Source: Pseudoalteromonas aliena SW19 (GTDB lineage: Bacteria; Pseudomonadota; Gammaproteobacteria; Enterobacterales; Alteromonadaceae). From it: 64,000 bases of DNA. Location of the stretch: positions 389,685 through 453,684 of the forward strand of contig NZ_AQGU01000026.1 of the NCBI RefSeq assembly GCF_014905615.1, written 5' to 3'. The position numbers and the translations under genes were made by a program. The notes under the pieces are model-generated. The model ran no database searches. It saw nothing but the letters and a program-made list of their open reading frames with translations, and had not been told where the DNA came from. This document shows, one piece after another, positions 46,919 to 58,276 of the stretch; position 1 is the stretch's first letter; every line of letters begins with the position of its first letter.

Positions 46919-48357
46919 TACTGCTTAATTTTACTAATTACCTTTGATGTTGAGCACCCATCTAAAAATTCAAGCACTTCAACTTTTCCGCCATGGCGAA
47001 GTACATGCTCAGCACCCGCTATTTGCTCTACGGTATAGTCGCCACCTTTAACTAAAATATCAGGGCTTATTTGCTCAATTAATTTAGCGGGAGTATCGTT
47101 ATCATCTAAGCTACCAAACGGAATAACCCAATCAACAGATGAAAGTGCGCTAAGTACCATTGCACGCTCATCTAGTGGGTTAATAGGACGATCCGCCCCT
47201 TTTAAGCGCGTAATAGATTCATCGTTATTTAATCCAACAACGAGCCTATCGCCTCGCGCTTTAGCTTGTGCTAAATAACGCACATGCCCAGCATGTAAAA
47301 TATCAAAACAGCCATTAGTGAATACAATGGTTTCACCGTTTTGTTTTGCAAATTCAATATGCTGAAGTACATCATCAAATGGTGTTTGGTAATGCTCACC
47401 AGTAGTATGTAAATACTGACCAAGCTTACGACTTAATTCTTCTGGCGAGACAGTTGCTGCACCAAATTTACTAACCGCTATACCTGCCGCTAAATTAGCA
47501 ATTTCGACAGCATCTTTGGGTTCCATGCCCGCACCAAGCATAACGGCTAATGTAGCTATAACCGTATCACCGGCCCCAGTCACATCGCTTACTTCAAGCT
47601 CTTGTGCTGCAAAATCAAACTTTTCATCTGCATTAATTAACGACATACCTTGCTCAGAACGCGTAAGCAACATGGCTTTAATGCCATTTTTGCTAATTAA
47701 ATCACGCGCACTTGCAGCTAAAGCTTCTTCTGAATCGGTTTGACCACCCGCTAACTTAAACTCATGTAAATTAGGCGTAATGTAATCAGCACCTTCATAT
47801 AAATGTAAATCAGGCGATTTAGGGTCGATTAAAACCGTTTTTCCGGCGCCCTTAGCAAGGCTTACCATCTCTTTAATTAAGCTTAAAGATCCTTTGCTGT
47901 AATCAGAGAACACAATAAAGTCGTATTCATCAAGTACCAACTCTAAGCGGTTTAATAAAAGCTGGCTGTGTTGCTCAGTAAACGTTTCTTCTAAATCAAG
48001 ACGAACGAGTTGTTGATGACGGCTAATAACACGCATTTTTGAAATAGTCGGTAAATCACATACACTGACTAATTGTGAACTTATTTTTTCACCTTTTAGA
48101 ATAGTCTCTAAAATCTGCCCGCTTTCGTCTTCACCAATTAAGCCCAGTAAGCCAACTTTTGCATCTAAACGCGCTATATTTTTTGCAACGTTAGCTGCAC
48201 CACCCGCTTTGTCTTCAAACTTGCTTACTTTTACTACAGGGACTGGCGCTTCTGGCGAAATTCGACCTGTGTCGCCATACCAGTAACGGTCTAGCATTAC
48301 ATCGCCAACAACTAATATTCGTGCCGCTGATAAGTTTTTTAATAACGATAAATCCAT
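46918..48357 (-). CDS. hldE: Bifunctional heptose-7-phosphate kinase / heptose-1-phosphate adenylyltransferase
   Basis: HldE catalyses two steps of ADP-heptose synthesis. The 479-residue protein has an N-terminal ribokinase-type domain (about 1-318; [15 protein letters not shown] and the catalytic [11 protein letters not shown]) and a C-terminal nucleotidyltransferase domain (about 345-479; [18 protein letters not shown]). It overlaps the gmhA stop by one base. The TAA stop coincides with the end of a family B repeat. Confidence 0.97.
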   Translation of the reverse strand: MDLSLLKNLSAARILVVGDVMLDRYWYGDTGRISPEAPVPVVKVSKFEDKAGGAANVAKNIARLDAKVGLLGLIGEDESGQILETILKGEKISSQLVSVCDLPTISKMRVISRHQQLVRLDLEETFTEQHSQLLLNRLELVLDEYDFIVFSDYSKGSLSLIKEMVSLAKGAGKTVLIDPKSPDLHLYEGADYITPNLHEFKLAGGQTDSEEALAASARDLISKNGIKAMLLTRSEQGMSLINADEKFDFAAQELEVSDVTGAGDTVIATLAVMLGAGMEPKDAVEIANLAAGIAVSKFGAATVSPEELSRKLGQYLHTTGEHYQTPFDDVLQHIEFAKQNGETIVFTNGCFDILHAGHVRYLAQAKARGDRLVVGLNNDESITRLKGADRPINPLDERAMVLSALSSVDWVIPFGSLDDNDTPAKLIEQISPDILVKGGDYTVEQIAGAEHVLRHGGKVEVLEFLDGCSTSKVISKIKQ

Positions 48358-48947
48358 TACTGCTGCTCCGCAACAACCATATCCATGGCTTCACATAACC
48401 AGTGACCTATAAACATGTGGGCCTCTTGAATGCGTGCTGTTTCATCATTTTTTATAATGATAGGTAACTTAGCAATATCTTTTACTTTACCGCCATCTCG
48501 CCCAGTTAATGCCACTGTAAAAGCGCCTAGTTTATTTGCTGCTTCTAATGCTAAATTAATATTATTACTAGTACCTGATGTGGTTAAACCAATTACCAAA
48601 TCTTCTGGCTTACATAGCGCTTGAACCTGGCGCTCAAACACCGTATCAAAGTGATAATCGTTGCTGTGTGCTGTTAAAATTGATGTATCTGTAGTCAATG
48701 CCATTGAGGCAAGCGGGCCACGCTCTAATTTGTAACGCACTACAAATTCTGCTGCTAAATGCTGCGCATCGGCGGCACTACCGCCGTTACCAAACCAAAC
48801 AATCTTGCCACCAGCTTGTAATGCACTGTGGCAGGCTTCTAACAGTTGCATAGATTCTTGATGATAAGCTTCCATCGTTTCAAATAATGCTTGATGACGG
48901 TTTAGTGTTTCAACGTAGCTAGTTGCCACTGAATCGATAATTGACAT
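48357..48947 (-). CDS. gmhA: Phosphoheptose isomerase
   Basis: GmhA converts sedoheptulose 7-phosphate to manno-heptose 7-phosphate. The 196-residue SIS-domain protein has [33 protein letters not shown] and [19 protein letters not shown]; the zinc/substrate His is in QHLAAE. The similar replication protein DiaA is a possible alternative, but direct coupling to hldE makes GmhA much more likely. Confidence 0.9.
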   Translation of the reverse strand: MSIIDSVATSYVETLNRHQALFETMEAYHQESMQLLEACHSALQAGGKIVWFGNGGSAADAQHLAAEFVVRYKLERGPLASMALTTDTSILTAHSNDYHFDTVFERQVQALCKPEDLVIGLTTSGTSNNINLALEAANKLGAFTVALTGRDGGKVKDIAKLPIIIKNDETARIQEAHMFIGHWLCEAMDMVVAEQQ

Positions 48948-49128
48948 GAAAAATTCCTCTAGGAACTGAAATAGCAGGGAAAATTAAATCCATTATTCCA
49001 TAATTTTATTTAATTGTGTGCATTTTATCGGGTAATAACTGAACCCAGACCATATTTTATTGTGAGTATGTTTAGAAAACGGCTATTTCACGGTAAACTA
49101 ACGCCATCTCCCTTTAAGAAAGATCAGT

Positions 49129-50427
49129 ATGGCACGCATTTTTTACTCATCCGCATTAATTTTTATTAGCCCACTGATTGTATTTTATCTCTATATATTA
49201 CGAGGTAAAAAAAACCAAGGCTATCGTGCACACTTTAAAGAGCGCTTTGGGTTTATCAGTAAGTCTTTATTTACGACTAAAACCAAACCTTTAGTTTTTC
49301 ATTGTGCTTCTGTTGGTGAGGTACTTGCCGCAACGCCGCTTATTAAAGCTCTTCAAAAAGCGCATCCAAATTTAAATATACTTATAACCTGTAATACCCC
49401 AACAGGCAGAGAGCAAATACTTAGCCAGTTTAAAAATACTGTGGCGTGTAGCTACTTACCAATCGATTTTCCGTTTGCGACAGCCCGATTTTTAAAGCGT
49501 ATTAAGCCACAAGCATTATGTATTTTAGAAACCGAGCTATGGCCAAATTTAATGGCGATAAGTCACAAAAAAAATATACCGGTACTTGTTATCAATGCAA
49601 GACTCTCTGAAAAGTCGCAGCAAGGCTATCAAAAGGTCGCTAAATTAACGCATATTATCATGCGCTCAATTACAGTACTTGCGAGTCATAACAAGGCAGA
49701 TGCGGAGCGTTTTATACAGCTTGGTCTCGAAACTTCAAAAAGCCATGTAACAGGCTCAATAAAATTTGATATAACACCAAGTGACGAGCAATTAGCCAAA
49801 GTACTTAATCTTAAACAGCTTTATAACAGTAATAAACACAACAATGATGAACGCTTTGTATGGGTAGCAGGCTCAACACACCCTGTAGAACATGAGTTGA
49901 TACTTACAGCCCATCAACAGTTACTAAAAAAGCAACCCAATGTATTACTTATAATTGCCCCGCGCCATCCAGAGCAATTTGATAAAGTGGCAGAGCTTTT
50001 AACACAAAGCCCACTTAGTTTTAGCCGTCGCAGCCAAAATAACTATAGCAATGAGCAAGTACTCCTTGCTGATACGCTTGGTGAGTTACAGTGTTTATAT
50101 GGTGCTGCAAATGTGAGTTTTATTGGCGGCAGCTTAATTCGCAGAGGTGGGCATAACCCACTCGAATCAGCTGCGTTTTCGGTAGGCGTAATAACCGGTC
50201 CGCACACATACAATTTTGATCATGTATATCCCGAGCTTATAAAGCTTAAAGGCGCCGTAGTGGTTGATAGTAACGACGAACTCGCAAAGCAGCTTATAAC
50301 GTTTAGCCAAAACACCAAAGCATGCCAAACCTTAGGTATTAAAGCTGCGCAATGCGTAGCTAAAAATCAAGGTGCTATACAAAAAACACTTACCATTATT
50401 AATCAATATTTAGAGCCAAAACCGTGA
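49129..50427 (+). CDS. waaA: Kdo transferase
   Basis: WaaA (KdtA) adds Kdo to lipid IVA at the inner membrane. The 432-residue GT30 enzyme has an N-terminal membrane anchor (residues 3-24), GYRAHFKERFGF, the catalytic-Glu region FHCASVGEVLAATPLI (Glu near residue 63), LETELWPNLM and the C-terminal FIGGSLIRRGGHNPLESAAF. With the neighbouring kdkA a mono-Kdo enzyme is likely. The next gene overlaps its end by four bases. Confidence 0.96.
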   Translation: MARIFYSSALIFISPLIVFYLYILRGKKNQGYRAHFKERFGFISKSLFTTKTKPLVFHCASVGEVLAATPLIKALQKAHPNLNILITCNTPTGREQILSQFKNTVACSYLPIDFPFATARFLKRIKPQALCILETELWPNLMAISHKKNIPVLVINARLSEKSQQGYQKVAKLTHIIMRSITVLASHNKADAERFIQLGLETSKSHVTGSIKFDITPSDEQLAKVLNLKQLYNSNKHNNDERFVWVAGSTHPVEHELILTAHQQLLKKQPNVLLIIAPRHPEQFDKVAELLTQSPLSFSRRSQNNYSNEQVLLADTLGELQCLYGAANVSFIGGSLIRRGGHNPLESAAFSVGVITGPHTYNFDHVYPELIKLKGAVVVDSNDELAKQLITFSQNTKACQTLGIKAAQCVAKNQGAIQKTLTIINQYLEPKP

Positions 50428-50972
50428 CCAACATAGCTATAAGCCAAACCCGCGAATGGGTGTCATCTGTTATTGTTAAATATAACTTTTGCCCGTTTGC
50501 TCGCAAAGAAGTAGAAAACAACTGTATTCATTACATCGTAAGTCCAGCAGCAAGTATGGATGATGCTGTAATGGATATGCTTGAGCAATGTGTTGAGCTT
50601 GACCGCGAACCAGAGCGCGAAACAACGCTTATCATGTTTGACAACGGCTTTAGTGACTTTGAAGATTTTTTAGACTTGGTCGATTTAGCTAATGCACTTT
50701 TAGTCGCGCAAGGGTTTGAAGGAAAGTATCAAATTGCTAATTTTCATCCTGATTACGTATTTGCCGACAGTGATGAAACCGATGCCGCAAACTACACAAA
50801 TAGAGCACCTTTTCCTACTTTGCATTTAATTCGCGAAGCAAGTATGAGCGAAGCACTTGATAGTTATAACGAGCCTGAATCGATTCCAGAGCATAATATA
50901 AATTTAGCAAGACGTAAGGGGATTGATTTTTGGCAGCAGTTACTTGAAGGCTGTAAAAAACCGAGCGCTTAA
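50424..50972 (+). CDS. DUF1415 family protein
   Basis: A 182-residue soluble protein with the conserved opening TREWVSSVIVKYNFCPFARKE, central ETTLIMFDNGFSDFEDFLDL and NFHPDYVFADSDETDAANYT, and RAPFPTLHLIREASMSEAL. Conserved Cys, His and Asp residues suggest a metal-binding or catalytic role, but the function is unknown. Coupled to waaA. Confidence 0.88.
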   Translation: MTNIAISQTREWVSSVIVKYNFCPFARKEVENNCIHYIVSPAASMDDAVMDMLEQCVELDREPERETTLIMFDNGFSDFEDFLDLVDLANALLVAQGFEGKYQIANFHPDYVFADSDETDAANYTNRAPFPTLHLIREASMSEALDSYNEPESIPEHNINLARRKGIDFWQQLLEGCKKPSA

Positions 50973-50987
50973 ATGCTCGGTTTTATT
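50956..50987 (+). terminator. Intrinsic terminator overlapping the DUF1415 gene end
   Basis: AAAACCGAGC and GCTCGGTTTT pair around an eight-base loop containing the TAA stop, followed by ATTTT. The stem therefore encodes the last codons. Confidence 0.8.
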
Positions 50988-51044
50988 TTGGCTTATACAA
51001 GCTTTGTGCAAAACCTTGTGCAAAAAAAAAGCAATAACTAACGC

Positions 51045-51374
51045 TTATTTTTTAACCCAGTTACCATTCACTTCAACGTAATGGCCACTTTGGGTTTTTT
51101 CAATTGTTTTAGCGGCAGCAAGCGCTTCTACTTGTGAAAGTGACAAGTTATTCTTTTTAGCCAACTTTAAGTACTGCGCTTTACGCTTTGCATTTATGTC
51201 ATCAACAACGGCTTTAGCTTCTGCGTTTTGTATAACAAGTCCTAAATAACCGGAGCTGTCTTCACCTACTAAACCTTGGTTTTTAGCGTCATCAAGGCTA
51301 ATAGCCCAAGCAGAGAACGACATACATACTGCACTAACTAACGTAATAATGTTTAATTTTTTCTTCGTATTCAT
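51045..51374 (-). CDS. ydbL: YdbL family periplasmic protein (DUF1318)
   Basis: A 109-residue protein with a signal peptide (residues 1-24, VCMSFSAWA) and the DUF1318 pattern: SLDDAKNQGLVGEDSSGYLG, AEAKAVVDDINAKRKAQYLK and GHYVEVNGNWVKK. Third gene of ydbH-ynbE-ydbL. In E. coli YdbH acts in phospholipid transport between the membranes together with YnbE, and YdbL modulates YnbE. Confidence 0.92.
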   Translation of the reverse strand: MNTKKKLNIITLVSAVCMSFSAWAISLDDAKNQGLVGEDSSGYLGLVIQNAEAKAVVDDINAKRKAQYLKLAKKNNLSLSQVEALAAAKTIEKTQSGHYVEVNGNWVKK

Positions 51375-51385
51375 GTTCTAGCTCC

Positions 51386-51583
51386 TTAAAATAACTCACT
51401 GTCGTCACTAAATAAATTGTCGAGTTCTTTATCTACTTTTACGCGAATTTCGTGATCGACCTTCACATTTAAATTAATAGTAATGGGCTCTTTAGCAGAC
51501 ACCTCAACACGATGCGTGCAAGCACTTAGTGCACTAATAGCACTCAGCGCGAGCAGTACTTTTATCAATAACGACTGTCTCAT
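51386..51583 (-). CDS. ynbE: YnbE-like lipoprotein
   Basis: A 65-residue lipoprotein. The lipobox is in LSALSACTHRVEV with Cys22 as the lipidated residue. The mature part is short and strand-like (ITINLNVKVDHEIRVKVDKE). YnbE binds the end of the YdbH bridge at the outer membrane by beta-strand augmentation, which suits this repeated strand pattern. Confidence 0.9.
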   Translation of the reverse strand: MRQSLLIKVLLALSAISALSACTHRVEVSAKEPITINLNVKVDHEIRVKVDKELDNLFSDDSELF

Positions 51584-51585
51584 TA

Positions 51586-54054
51586 TTAGTTTCCTTTTTG
51601 TGAGTATTGTTGCTCAACTTTCTGTGTAATTTCGTCACTTAAACGCAGTGCGCGCAAAAGTGTAAATACGTTTTCTTCGTGGTTATAATTAAAGTTAACC
51701 TGTTGCTGCTCTGCTTTATTATAGCCTTGCAAATTAACCCCTAGTTTTAACCAACCATCATTTTTTAGTGCCACACTGCTATTAAGTTTTTGAATATCTA
51801 AATTAGTTAATAACCCTAACACAGGTTGTAACTCTTGCTGTTGCTGCATTACTGCATCAAACGCGGCATTATTGGTAATTTTTAAATTACCTGTTCCTTG
51901 GCTAAATAAGCTTCCGTCAATTATTTCAATTTTTCCATTATCAAAGTGAACAGGTAAAGACCCCGCCAAGCGCCCCGTTAATACAATGCCCGACTTATCG
52001 TCGAGTGTAACGAGTTTACTTGCATCAATGTTTTCAAACTTAACATTGGCAACTTGGTTTGGCTTCCCTATTGTGTAGGTATCTAACGAAAACTCGCCAC
52101 CAAACACACTTCCTTTTACATCATTTATCAGCGCGGTATTGCTACTCACTTGCCATTGCCCTTCAATCGTTTTAACTACGGCACCGGCTCTAAACTCATT
52201 TAAATTAAAGGTAGTGGGTTTTACATTAAGCTTACCTGAATTATATTCCCCACTAAACACGCTATTTAAATCACTCGCAAGGTAATCGTTATACAGTGCA
52301 CTTGTATGACTAATCCCCATATTGAACAATGCATTTTGTAAGTTTACATCGCCACTAATATAACCATTAAACTCGCCCTTAGTTAGTTGTGCAAGTGGCT
52401 CAAATTGCCTAATAAATTTATTTAACGGCAGCGCATTCTGTTCAGGAATAATGACTTCAAACGGATGAGCTTGCGACGACATATGATGATTTATAACTAA
52501 CTCAACATCGTTTATAAATGCGTGATGCGTGGCTTTTAGTGCACGGCTTTGCAAGCCTGTAGACTCTACTTTTATATTATTAAGTTTTATGTCAGGGCTA
52601 TTAACAGCCTTTATATTCGTTTTTGCTGTTAGATCAGCAAATAACTCACCTACACCTAAATTAGCCTTTGCCGTTAGTGTGTTATTTATACCCGAGACTG
52701 TAAACTCTTTATATTCTGCGCTTTTTAATTGTTGGGTTAACGTTACTTCTGCATTTAATTCTGTATCCATTTTTGCTGTTAAATCACCTTGGTATTGCAC
52801 TGCACTTATATCAAACGCATCTACACTACTAAGCGTTAATTTAGCATTTATAAGCCCAATTGGTTTTGAGTCTATAAACTCACTTATATCAAAGCGACCA
52901 CTAAGGCTAAGCCCATTCGCTGTTGCAGGGACAAACTCAGGCAAGCTTTCAAGCATAACGGCGTAATCGCCTTTAATCACAGCGCCAGATAACTGAGCAT
53001 TAGCGCTAATATTATTTATATCGGGTGTATTTATTTGAGCTAATAAATTTGTCTGTAAGTTTTCAAGTGGAGATGTAATATTTAGTGTTGTATCTGTTAT
53101 TAAAATATCAAATTGCTTATCGCCTTCACTCACCAAATTAATTACAGGTACACTGAGCTCACTCCCCTCTAAGCGAATTGATTGAGGGAGTTTAAGTTGC
53201 CAATTTAAAGGAACTTGATTGCTCACAAAGTCTGCATATACACTCGGTGGAATTAACTCAGTACAGCTTGGTGTTAAATAAATTTTGTTATCAAGCAAAT
53301 CGGTATTAAACATTAACGCTTGGCTATTTAAATTAAAACGAGTCGCTAATTTACCAGTGGTTAATACGTTAACTTGGCACTGCTGATTTGTATGAGAAAA
53401 CTCATACATGTGAGTAAACTGGGAGCTAATATCGCCATTTAACTCAAGTTCTATACCGTCAAAGCTAAACGCTTGCTGAGAATTAAAATTAGCATCTGAG
53501 ATTAATGTATTTTTAGTGTTTATAACTTGCTTTAAAAGAGCGTCATTAATTAAAAACTGACCACTTACTTTATTAGCAGTCAAAATTGCACTCGCTTTTA
53601 TATCACCTGAGACATTAAATTTATTTAGCTCGGGTTCTAATATACTTATTTTAAGTGGCTTATTGAGCTCTTCGCTTTTTACTACAAGCTGTTTAATATT
53701 GATTAATGGGCGATTTAAGGGAAGTGCTAAATCAAGGTTTTTAGCAAGCTGATTGGCATTTTTACTTTTAGGGAGTGGATTAACTGTTAGCACTGCATTT
53801 TCAATGTCTACACGCTTTGTATTTACAGTAATACCAGTGAGTTGTAACTGTTGATTTTGATAATTTACACACACTTTATCAGAATGGATATTTAAGCTAG
53901 ACGTAATTGAAAAATCGAGACAACTTAACGTAATGCCTGCTTTTTTAAGCTCAGGCGCTATAACCCACTGTAATAATGGCAAGCGAAATACATAACCAAG
54001 CAGCAAGATGCTTAGTAATACAGCTCCAACAATTAAACCAACTCGCTTAAACAT
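51586..54054 (-). CDS. ydbH: YdbH family AsmA-like intermembrane bridge protein
   Basis: An 822-residue protein with one N-terminal transmembrane helix (about 5-25) and a long repetitive beta-strand body that crosses the periplasm, as in TamB/YhdP relatives. The C-terminal region (GSLFSQGTGNLKITN, VNFNYNHEENVFTLLRALR) is the conserved YdbH part. E. coli YdbH, TamB and YhdP together carry phospholipids to the outer membrane. It is followed after two bases by ynbE. Slightly shorter than the E. coli protein (879). Confidence 0.92.
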   Translation of the reverse strand: MFKRVGLIVGAVLLSILLLGYVFRLPLLQWVIAPELKKAGITLSCLDFSITSSLNIHSDKVCVNYQNQQLQLTGITVNTKRVDIENAVLTVNPLPKSKNANQLAKNLDLALPLNRPLINIKQLVVKSEELNKPLKISILEPELNKFNVSGDIKASAILTANKVSGQFLINDALLKQVINTKNTLISDANFNSQQAFSFDGIELELNGDISSQFTHMYEFSHTNQQCQVNVLTTGKLATRFNLNSQALMFNTDLLDNKIYLTPSCTELIPPSVYADFVSNQVPLNWQLKLPQSIRLEGSELSVPVINLVSEGDKQFDILITDTTLNITSPLENLQTNLLAQINTPDINNISANAQLSGAVIKGDYAVMLESLPEFVPATANGLSLSGRFDISEFIDSKPIGLINAKLTLSSVDAFDISAVQYQGDLTAKMDTELNAEVTLTQQLKSAEYKEFTVSGINNTLTAKANLGVGELFADLTAKTNIKAVNSPDIKLNNIKVESTGLQSRALKATHHAFINDVELVINHHMSSQAHPFEVIIPEQNALPLNKFIRQFEPLAQLTKGEFNGYISGDVNLQNALFNMGISHTSALYNDYLASDLNSVFSGEYNSGKLNVKPTTFNLNEFRAGAVVKTIEGQWQVSSNTALINDVKGSVFGGEFSLDTYTIGKPNQVANVKFENIDASKLVTLDDKSGIVLTGRLAGSLPVHFDNGKIEIIDGSLFSQGTGNLKITNNAAFDAVMQQQQELQPVLGLLTNLDIQKLNSSVALKNDGWLKLGVNLQGYNKAEQQQVNFNYNHEENVFTLLRALRLSDEITQKVEQQYSQKGN

Positions 54055-54098
54055 ACTATCCTTAAATGCTTTGTGCTTTTAGCTAAAACTATACTAAT

Positions 54099-54131
54099 CA
54101 AAAAAGGCTGCACAATGCAGCCTTTTTTATT
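54099..54131 (-). terminator. Intrinsic terminator after purL
   Basis: AAAAAAGGCTGC and GCAGCCTTTTTT pair around ACAAT; T runs exist on both strands. It lies between the purL stop and the ydbH start, both on the minus strand. Confidence 0.92.
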
Positions 54132-54174
54132 TTACAGCTAGATTATGAATCTAACTTGTATAAAAGTAATTAAA

Positions 54175-57100
54175 TTACCCTACGTTTTTGCGTGCGTTAC
54201 GGAACATACGCATCCACGGGCTATCCTCGATCCACTCATCAGGATGCCAAGAATTGGCAACGCTTCTGAATACGCGTTCTGGATGCGGCATCATTACAGT
54301 GGCGCGGCCATCAGTTGACGTAATACCTGTAATACCTTCTGGGGAACCATTAGGATTCGCTGGGTACTGCGTTGTAGGGTTACCGTAGTTATCTACAAAC
54401 TTAACCGCGACAGTGCCGCTATTAAGCGCCGCTTTAGTGGCTGCATCGTTTGCAAACTCAGCATGACCTTCACCATGAGAAACCGCTATAGGCATACGTG
54501 AACCTGCCATTCCATTAAAGAACACAGACGGGTTCTCTTGTATTTCTACTAAACTAAAGCGAGCTTCAAAACGCTCTGATTTATTCGTTACAAAACGCGG
54601 CCAGTGCTCAGTGCCAGGGATCAACTCTTTCAACGTTGATAACATTTGGCAACCGTTACATACACCTAAGCTAAAGGTATCTTCACGATGGAAGAAGTTT
54701 TGGAACTGATCGCGTGCCATGTCGTTAAACAAAATAGACTTAGCCCAACCTTCACCCGCACCTAGTACGTCACCGTATGAGAAACCACCACATGCCACTA
54801 AACCTTTAAACTGCTCTAGTGTTAAACGACCTTCTAAAATGTCGCTCATGTGTACATCAACGGCTGCAAAGCCTGCACGGTTAAACGCTGCCGCCATTTC
54901 TAAATGAGAATTAACACCTTGCTCACGTAAAATAGCCATTTGCGGTTTAGCACCGGTTGCAATGTATGGCGCTGCTATGTCTTCGTTTAAATCAAAGTTA
55001 AGCTTTACATTTAAGCCTGGATCTTTTGCATCAAATTTTGCATCAAACTCTTGCTTAGCACACTCAGGATTATCACGACGGGCTTGCATTTGATACGTTG
55101 TTTCAGCCCAAATAGTACGAAGCTCAGTACGCGTATGATTAAGTACCGTGTTTTCGCCACGGTTAAATATAATCGTATCGTCGCTATTAAGTGTACCGAT
55201 GTTGTGGCTAATTGCTGCAATACCATGTTGTTTAAACACCGCATTTACTGCATCTAAATCACTATTTGCAACTTGAATTACTGCACCTAGCTCTTCGTTA
55301 TAAAGCGCTTCAATGTCTGAACCTGTTAAAGCTGCTAAATCAACCGTTACACCGGTATGACCCGTAAACGCCATTTCAGCAACCGTGGTAAATAAACCAC
55401 CGTCTGAGCGGTCATGATAAGCAAGTAACTTACTATCAGCCACAAGCGCTTGCATTGCGTTATAAAAGCCTTTTAATAACTCTGGGTTATCAACATCAGG
55501 GGTTACATCACCCAATTGCTTATAAACCTGTGCAAGGCTTGATGCGCCCATGCGGTTTTTACCCGCACCTAAATCAACTAATATAAGCGATGTATCGCCT
55601 TTATTTGTACGTAGCTCTGGTGTTACTGTTTTACGTACGTCGTCAACACGACCAAACGCAGTTATAACCAGTGAAAGCGGTGATGTTACTGATTGCTCTT
55701 GTGAGTCACCTTCATCTTTCCATGTCGTTTTCATCGACATAGAATCTTTACCTACAGGAATTGTTAAACCAAGCGCAGGACAAAGCTCTTCGCCAACGGC
55801 TTTAACAGCTTCATATAAACCAGCATCTTCACCTGGGTGACCCGCTGCTGCCATCCAGTTTGCCGATAACTTAATGTTTTCAAGGCTACCAATGTTTGCA
55901 CAGGCAATATTAGTTAACGACTCAGCTACCGCTAAACGAGCAGATGCACCGTAATTAAGTAATGCTGCAGGAGTACGTTCACCAAGTGACATAGCTTCAC
56001 CGTGGTATGTATCGTACGTTGCTGCAGTGACGGCACAGTTAGCAACAGGTACTTGCCAAGGACCAACCATTTGATCGCGCGCTACTAAACCCGTAACTGA
56101 GCGATCGCCGATTGTTATTAGGAATGTTTTTTCTGCAATGGCTGGTAAACGCATTAAGCGCTGCGCTGCATCTGCTGCATTTATTAATGTAGTATCAAGC
56201 GCTTTACCAACAACTTGCTTTGACGTTACATCGCGGTGCATTTTAGGTGCTTTACCTAATAATACGTCCAGCGGTAAATCAACAGGGTTATTTTCAAAAT
56301 GGCTGTCTGACACTGTTAAGTGAGGTTCAGCGGTTGCTTCACCTATAACAGCGTACTGGGCACGTTCACGCTTACAAATTGCTTCAAAGCGGTCAAAGTC
56401 TTCTACGCCAACAGCGAGTACATAACGCTCTTGTGATTCATTACACCAAATTTCGTGTGGTGCCATGCCTGGCTCATCGTTAGGAATGCTACGTAATTGG
56501 AACTTACCACCACGTCCGCCATCATTAACAAGCTCAGGAAACGCATTTGATAAACCGCCAGCACCTACATCGTGGATGAATGCAATTGGGTTTTCATCAC
56601 CTAGCTGCCAGCATTTATCGATAACTTCTTGGCAACGACGTTCCATTTCTGGATTTTCGCGTTGTACTGAAGCAAAATCTAAATCTTCGTTCGATTGACC
56701 AGAAGCCATGCTTGATGCAGCACCACCACCTAAACCAATGTTCATTGCAGGCCCACCTAGCGCAATTAATTTAGCGCCAACAGGAATATCGCCTTTTTGA
56801 ACATGATCAGAGCGAATATTACCTAAACCACCGGCAAGCATAATTGGTTTATGATAACCACGTACTTCTTCGCCATTATGGCTTGTTACTTTTTCTTCGT
56901 AAGTACGGAAGTAACCTAATAAGTTAGGACGACCAAACTCATTATTAAATGCAGCGCCACCTAGCGGACCTTCTGTCATTATATCAAGTGCGTTAACAAT
57001 ACGACCCGGCTTACCAAAATCGCTTTCCCATGGTTGCTCGTAACCTGGAATACGTAAGTTTGATACAGTAAAGCCAACTAAACCTGCTTTTGGCTTAGAG

Positions 57101-58077
57101 CCACGACCTGTTGCGCCTTCATCGCGAATCTCACCACCAGAGCCTGTAGCCGCACCAGAGAATGGCGCAATAGCGGTTGGGTGGTTATGAGTTTCAACCT
57201 TCATTAGTATTTCAATGTCTTCTTGATGATACGCATATTCACCTTGCGCATTGGGGAAGAAGCGACCCGCTTTTGAGCCTTTCATTACTGCCGCGTTATC
57301 TTTATACGCCGACAATACATTTTCAGGATTTAGCTCAAACGTATTTTTAATCATTTTAAACAGCGATTTTGGCTGTTCTTTTCCATCGATTGTCCAGTCA
57401 GCATTAAATATTTTATGACGACAATGCTCTGAGTTTGCTTGTGCAAACATAAATAATTCGATGTCGTTAGGGTTACGCCCTAACTTTATAAAGTTTTCTA
57501 CCAAGTAGTCTATTTCGTCATCAGCAAGGGCAAAACCTTGCTCAACATTCGCTTTAGCTAACGCTTCGCGTCCACCACCTAGAATATCGACAGACGACAT
57601 TTGGCGCGGTGCATCACTGCGAAATAACTGCGCTGCATTTTCAAACTCACAGTGCGTGGCTTCAGTCATACGGTCGTGTAATAACGCCGTGACTTGTGCA
57701 AATTGCCCTGCGTTTAAATCGCCTTCTACATAATAAGCAATACCGCGTTCAACGCGATGAACTTGCTTTAAACCACAATTGTGGGCAATGTCAGTTGCTT
57801 TAGATGCCCAAGGTGAAATGGTACCAGGGCGAGGTGTAACGAGTACAAGTTTGCCTGCTGGGGTATGCTCAGCAATAGTTGGACCGTAAGTTAATAGCTT
57901 TTCAAGCTTGGTTTGCTCAGCAGCACTCAAAGGCGATGTTAAATCGGCAAAGTGAGTATACTCGGCATATACGTTAGTGACAGGAAGTTGCGATTGTTGG
58001 CAACGCGCTAAAATTTTATTAACTCTGAACTCTGAAAGTGCTGGTGCACCACGAAGGATCAACATAGATAATTTCAT
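54175..58077 (-). CDS. purL: Phosphoribosylformylglycinamidine synthase
   Basis: The large single-chain PurL makes FGAM from FGAR, glutamine and ATP in purine synthesis. The 1300-residue protein has an N-terminal domain ([16 protein letters not shown]), the ATP/FGAR region ([40 protein letters not shown]), and a C-terminal glutamine amidotransferase with Cys in [13 protein letters not shown] near residue 1140 and the His-Glu pair in [11 protein letters not shown]. The length equals E. coli (1295). ATG 58065 is an alternative start. It is a single gene; I see no clear PurR box upstream. Confidence 0.97.
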   Translation of the reverse strand: MKLSMLILRGAPALSEFRVNKILARCQQSQLPVTNVYAEYTHFADLTSPLSAAEQTKLEKLLTYGPTIAEHTPAGKLVLVTPRPGTISPWASKATDIAHNCGLKQVHRVERGIAYYVEGDLNAGQFAQVTALLHDRMTEATHCEFENAAQLFRSDAPRQMSSVDILGGGREALAKANVEQGFALADDEIDYLVENFIKLGRNPNDIELFMFAQANSEHCRHKIFNADWTIDGKEQPKSLFKMIKNTFELNPENVLSAYKDNAAVMKGSKAGRFFPNAQGEYAYHQEDIEILMKVETHNHPTAIAPFSGAATGSGGEIRDEGATGRGSKPKAGLVGFTVSNLRIPGYEQPWESDFGKPGRIVNALDIMTEGPLGGAAFNNEFGRPNLLGYFRTYEEKVTSHNGEEVRGYHKPIMLAGGLGNIRSDHVQKGDIPVGAKLIALGGPAMNIGLGGGAASSMASGQSNEDLDFASVQRENPEMERRCQEVIDKCWQLGDENPIAFIHDVGAGGLSNAFPELVNDGGRGGKFQLRSIPNDEPGMAPHEIWCNESQERYVLAVGVEDFDRFEAICKRERAQYAVIGEATAEPHLTVSDSHFENNPVDLPLDVLLGKAPKMHRDVTSKQVVGKALDTTLINAADAAQRLMRLPAIAEKTFLITIGDRSVTGLVARDQMVGPWQVPVANCAVTAATYDTYHGEAMSLGERTPAALLNYGASARLAVAESLTNIACANIGSLENIKLSANWMAAAGHPGEDAGLYEAVKAVGEELCPALGLTIPVGKDSMSMKTTWKDEGDSQEQSVTSPLSLVITAFGRVDDVRKTVTPELRTNKGDTSLILVDLGAGKNRMGASSLAQVYKQLGDVTPDVDNPELLKGFYNAMQALVADSKLLAYHDRSDGGLFTTVAEMAFTGHTGVTVDLAALTGSDIEALYNEELGAVIQVANSDLDAVNAVFKQHGIAAISHNIGTLNSDDTIIFNRGENTVLNHTRTELRTIWAETTYQMQARRDNPECAKQEFDAKFDAKDPGLNVKLNFDLNEDIAAPYIATGAKPQMAILREQGVNSHLEMAAAFNRAGFAAVDVHMSDILEGRLTLEQFKGLVACGGFSYGDVLGAGEGWAKSILFNDMARDQFQNFFHREDTFSLGVCNGCQMLSTLKELIPGTEHWPRFVTNKSERFEARFSLVEIQENPSVFFNGMAGSRMPIAVSHGEGHAEFANDAATKAALNSGTVAVKFVDNYGNPTTQYPANPNGSPEGITGITSTDGRATVMMPHPERVFRSVANSWHPDEWIEDSPWMRMFRNARKNVG

Positions 58078-58276
58078 CCGGGGTTAGGGATTGAACGATA
58101 TTTTAGGCACGCATTATAGTCCAATTAGCATTCAGATTTAACTCAAAATTACGCTTTTCATAAAATTAACTTTTTGGCTTTATTTATAGTCTATTTTAGT
58201 TAATAAAATAAAACGTAAAGTGACGCGATGGCTTAGTTTTGCTATAACGGTGGCTAGCGAGATTAAGGGGCACACA

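Noticed and set aside
58078..58276. PurR operator or purine riboswitch before purL
   Set aside because: No ACGCAAACGTTTGCGT-like palindrome and no riboswitch fold could be recognised.
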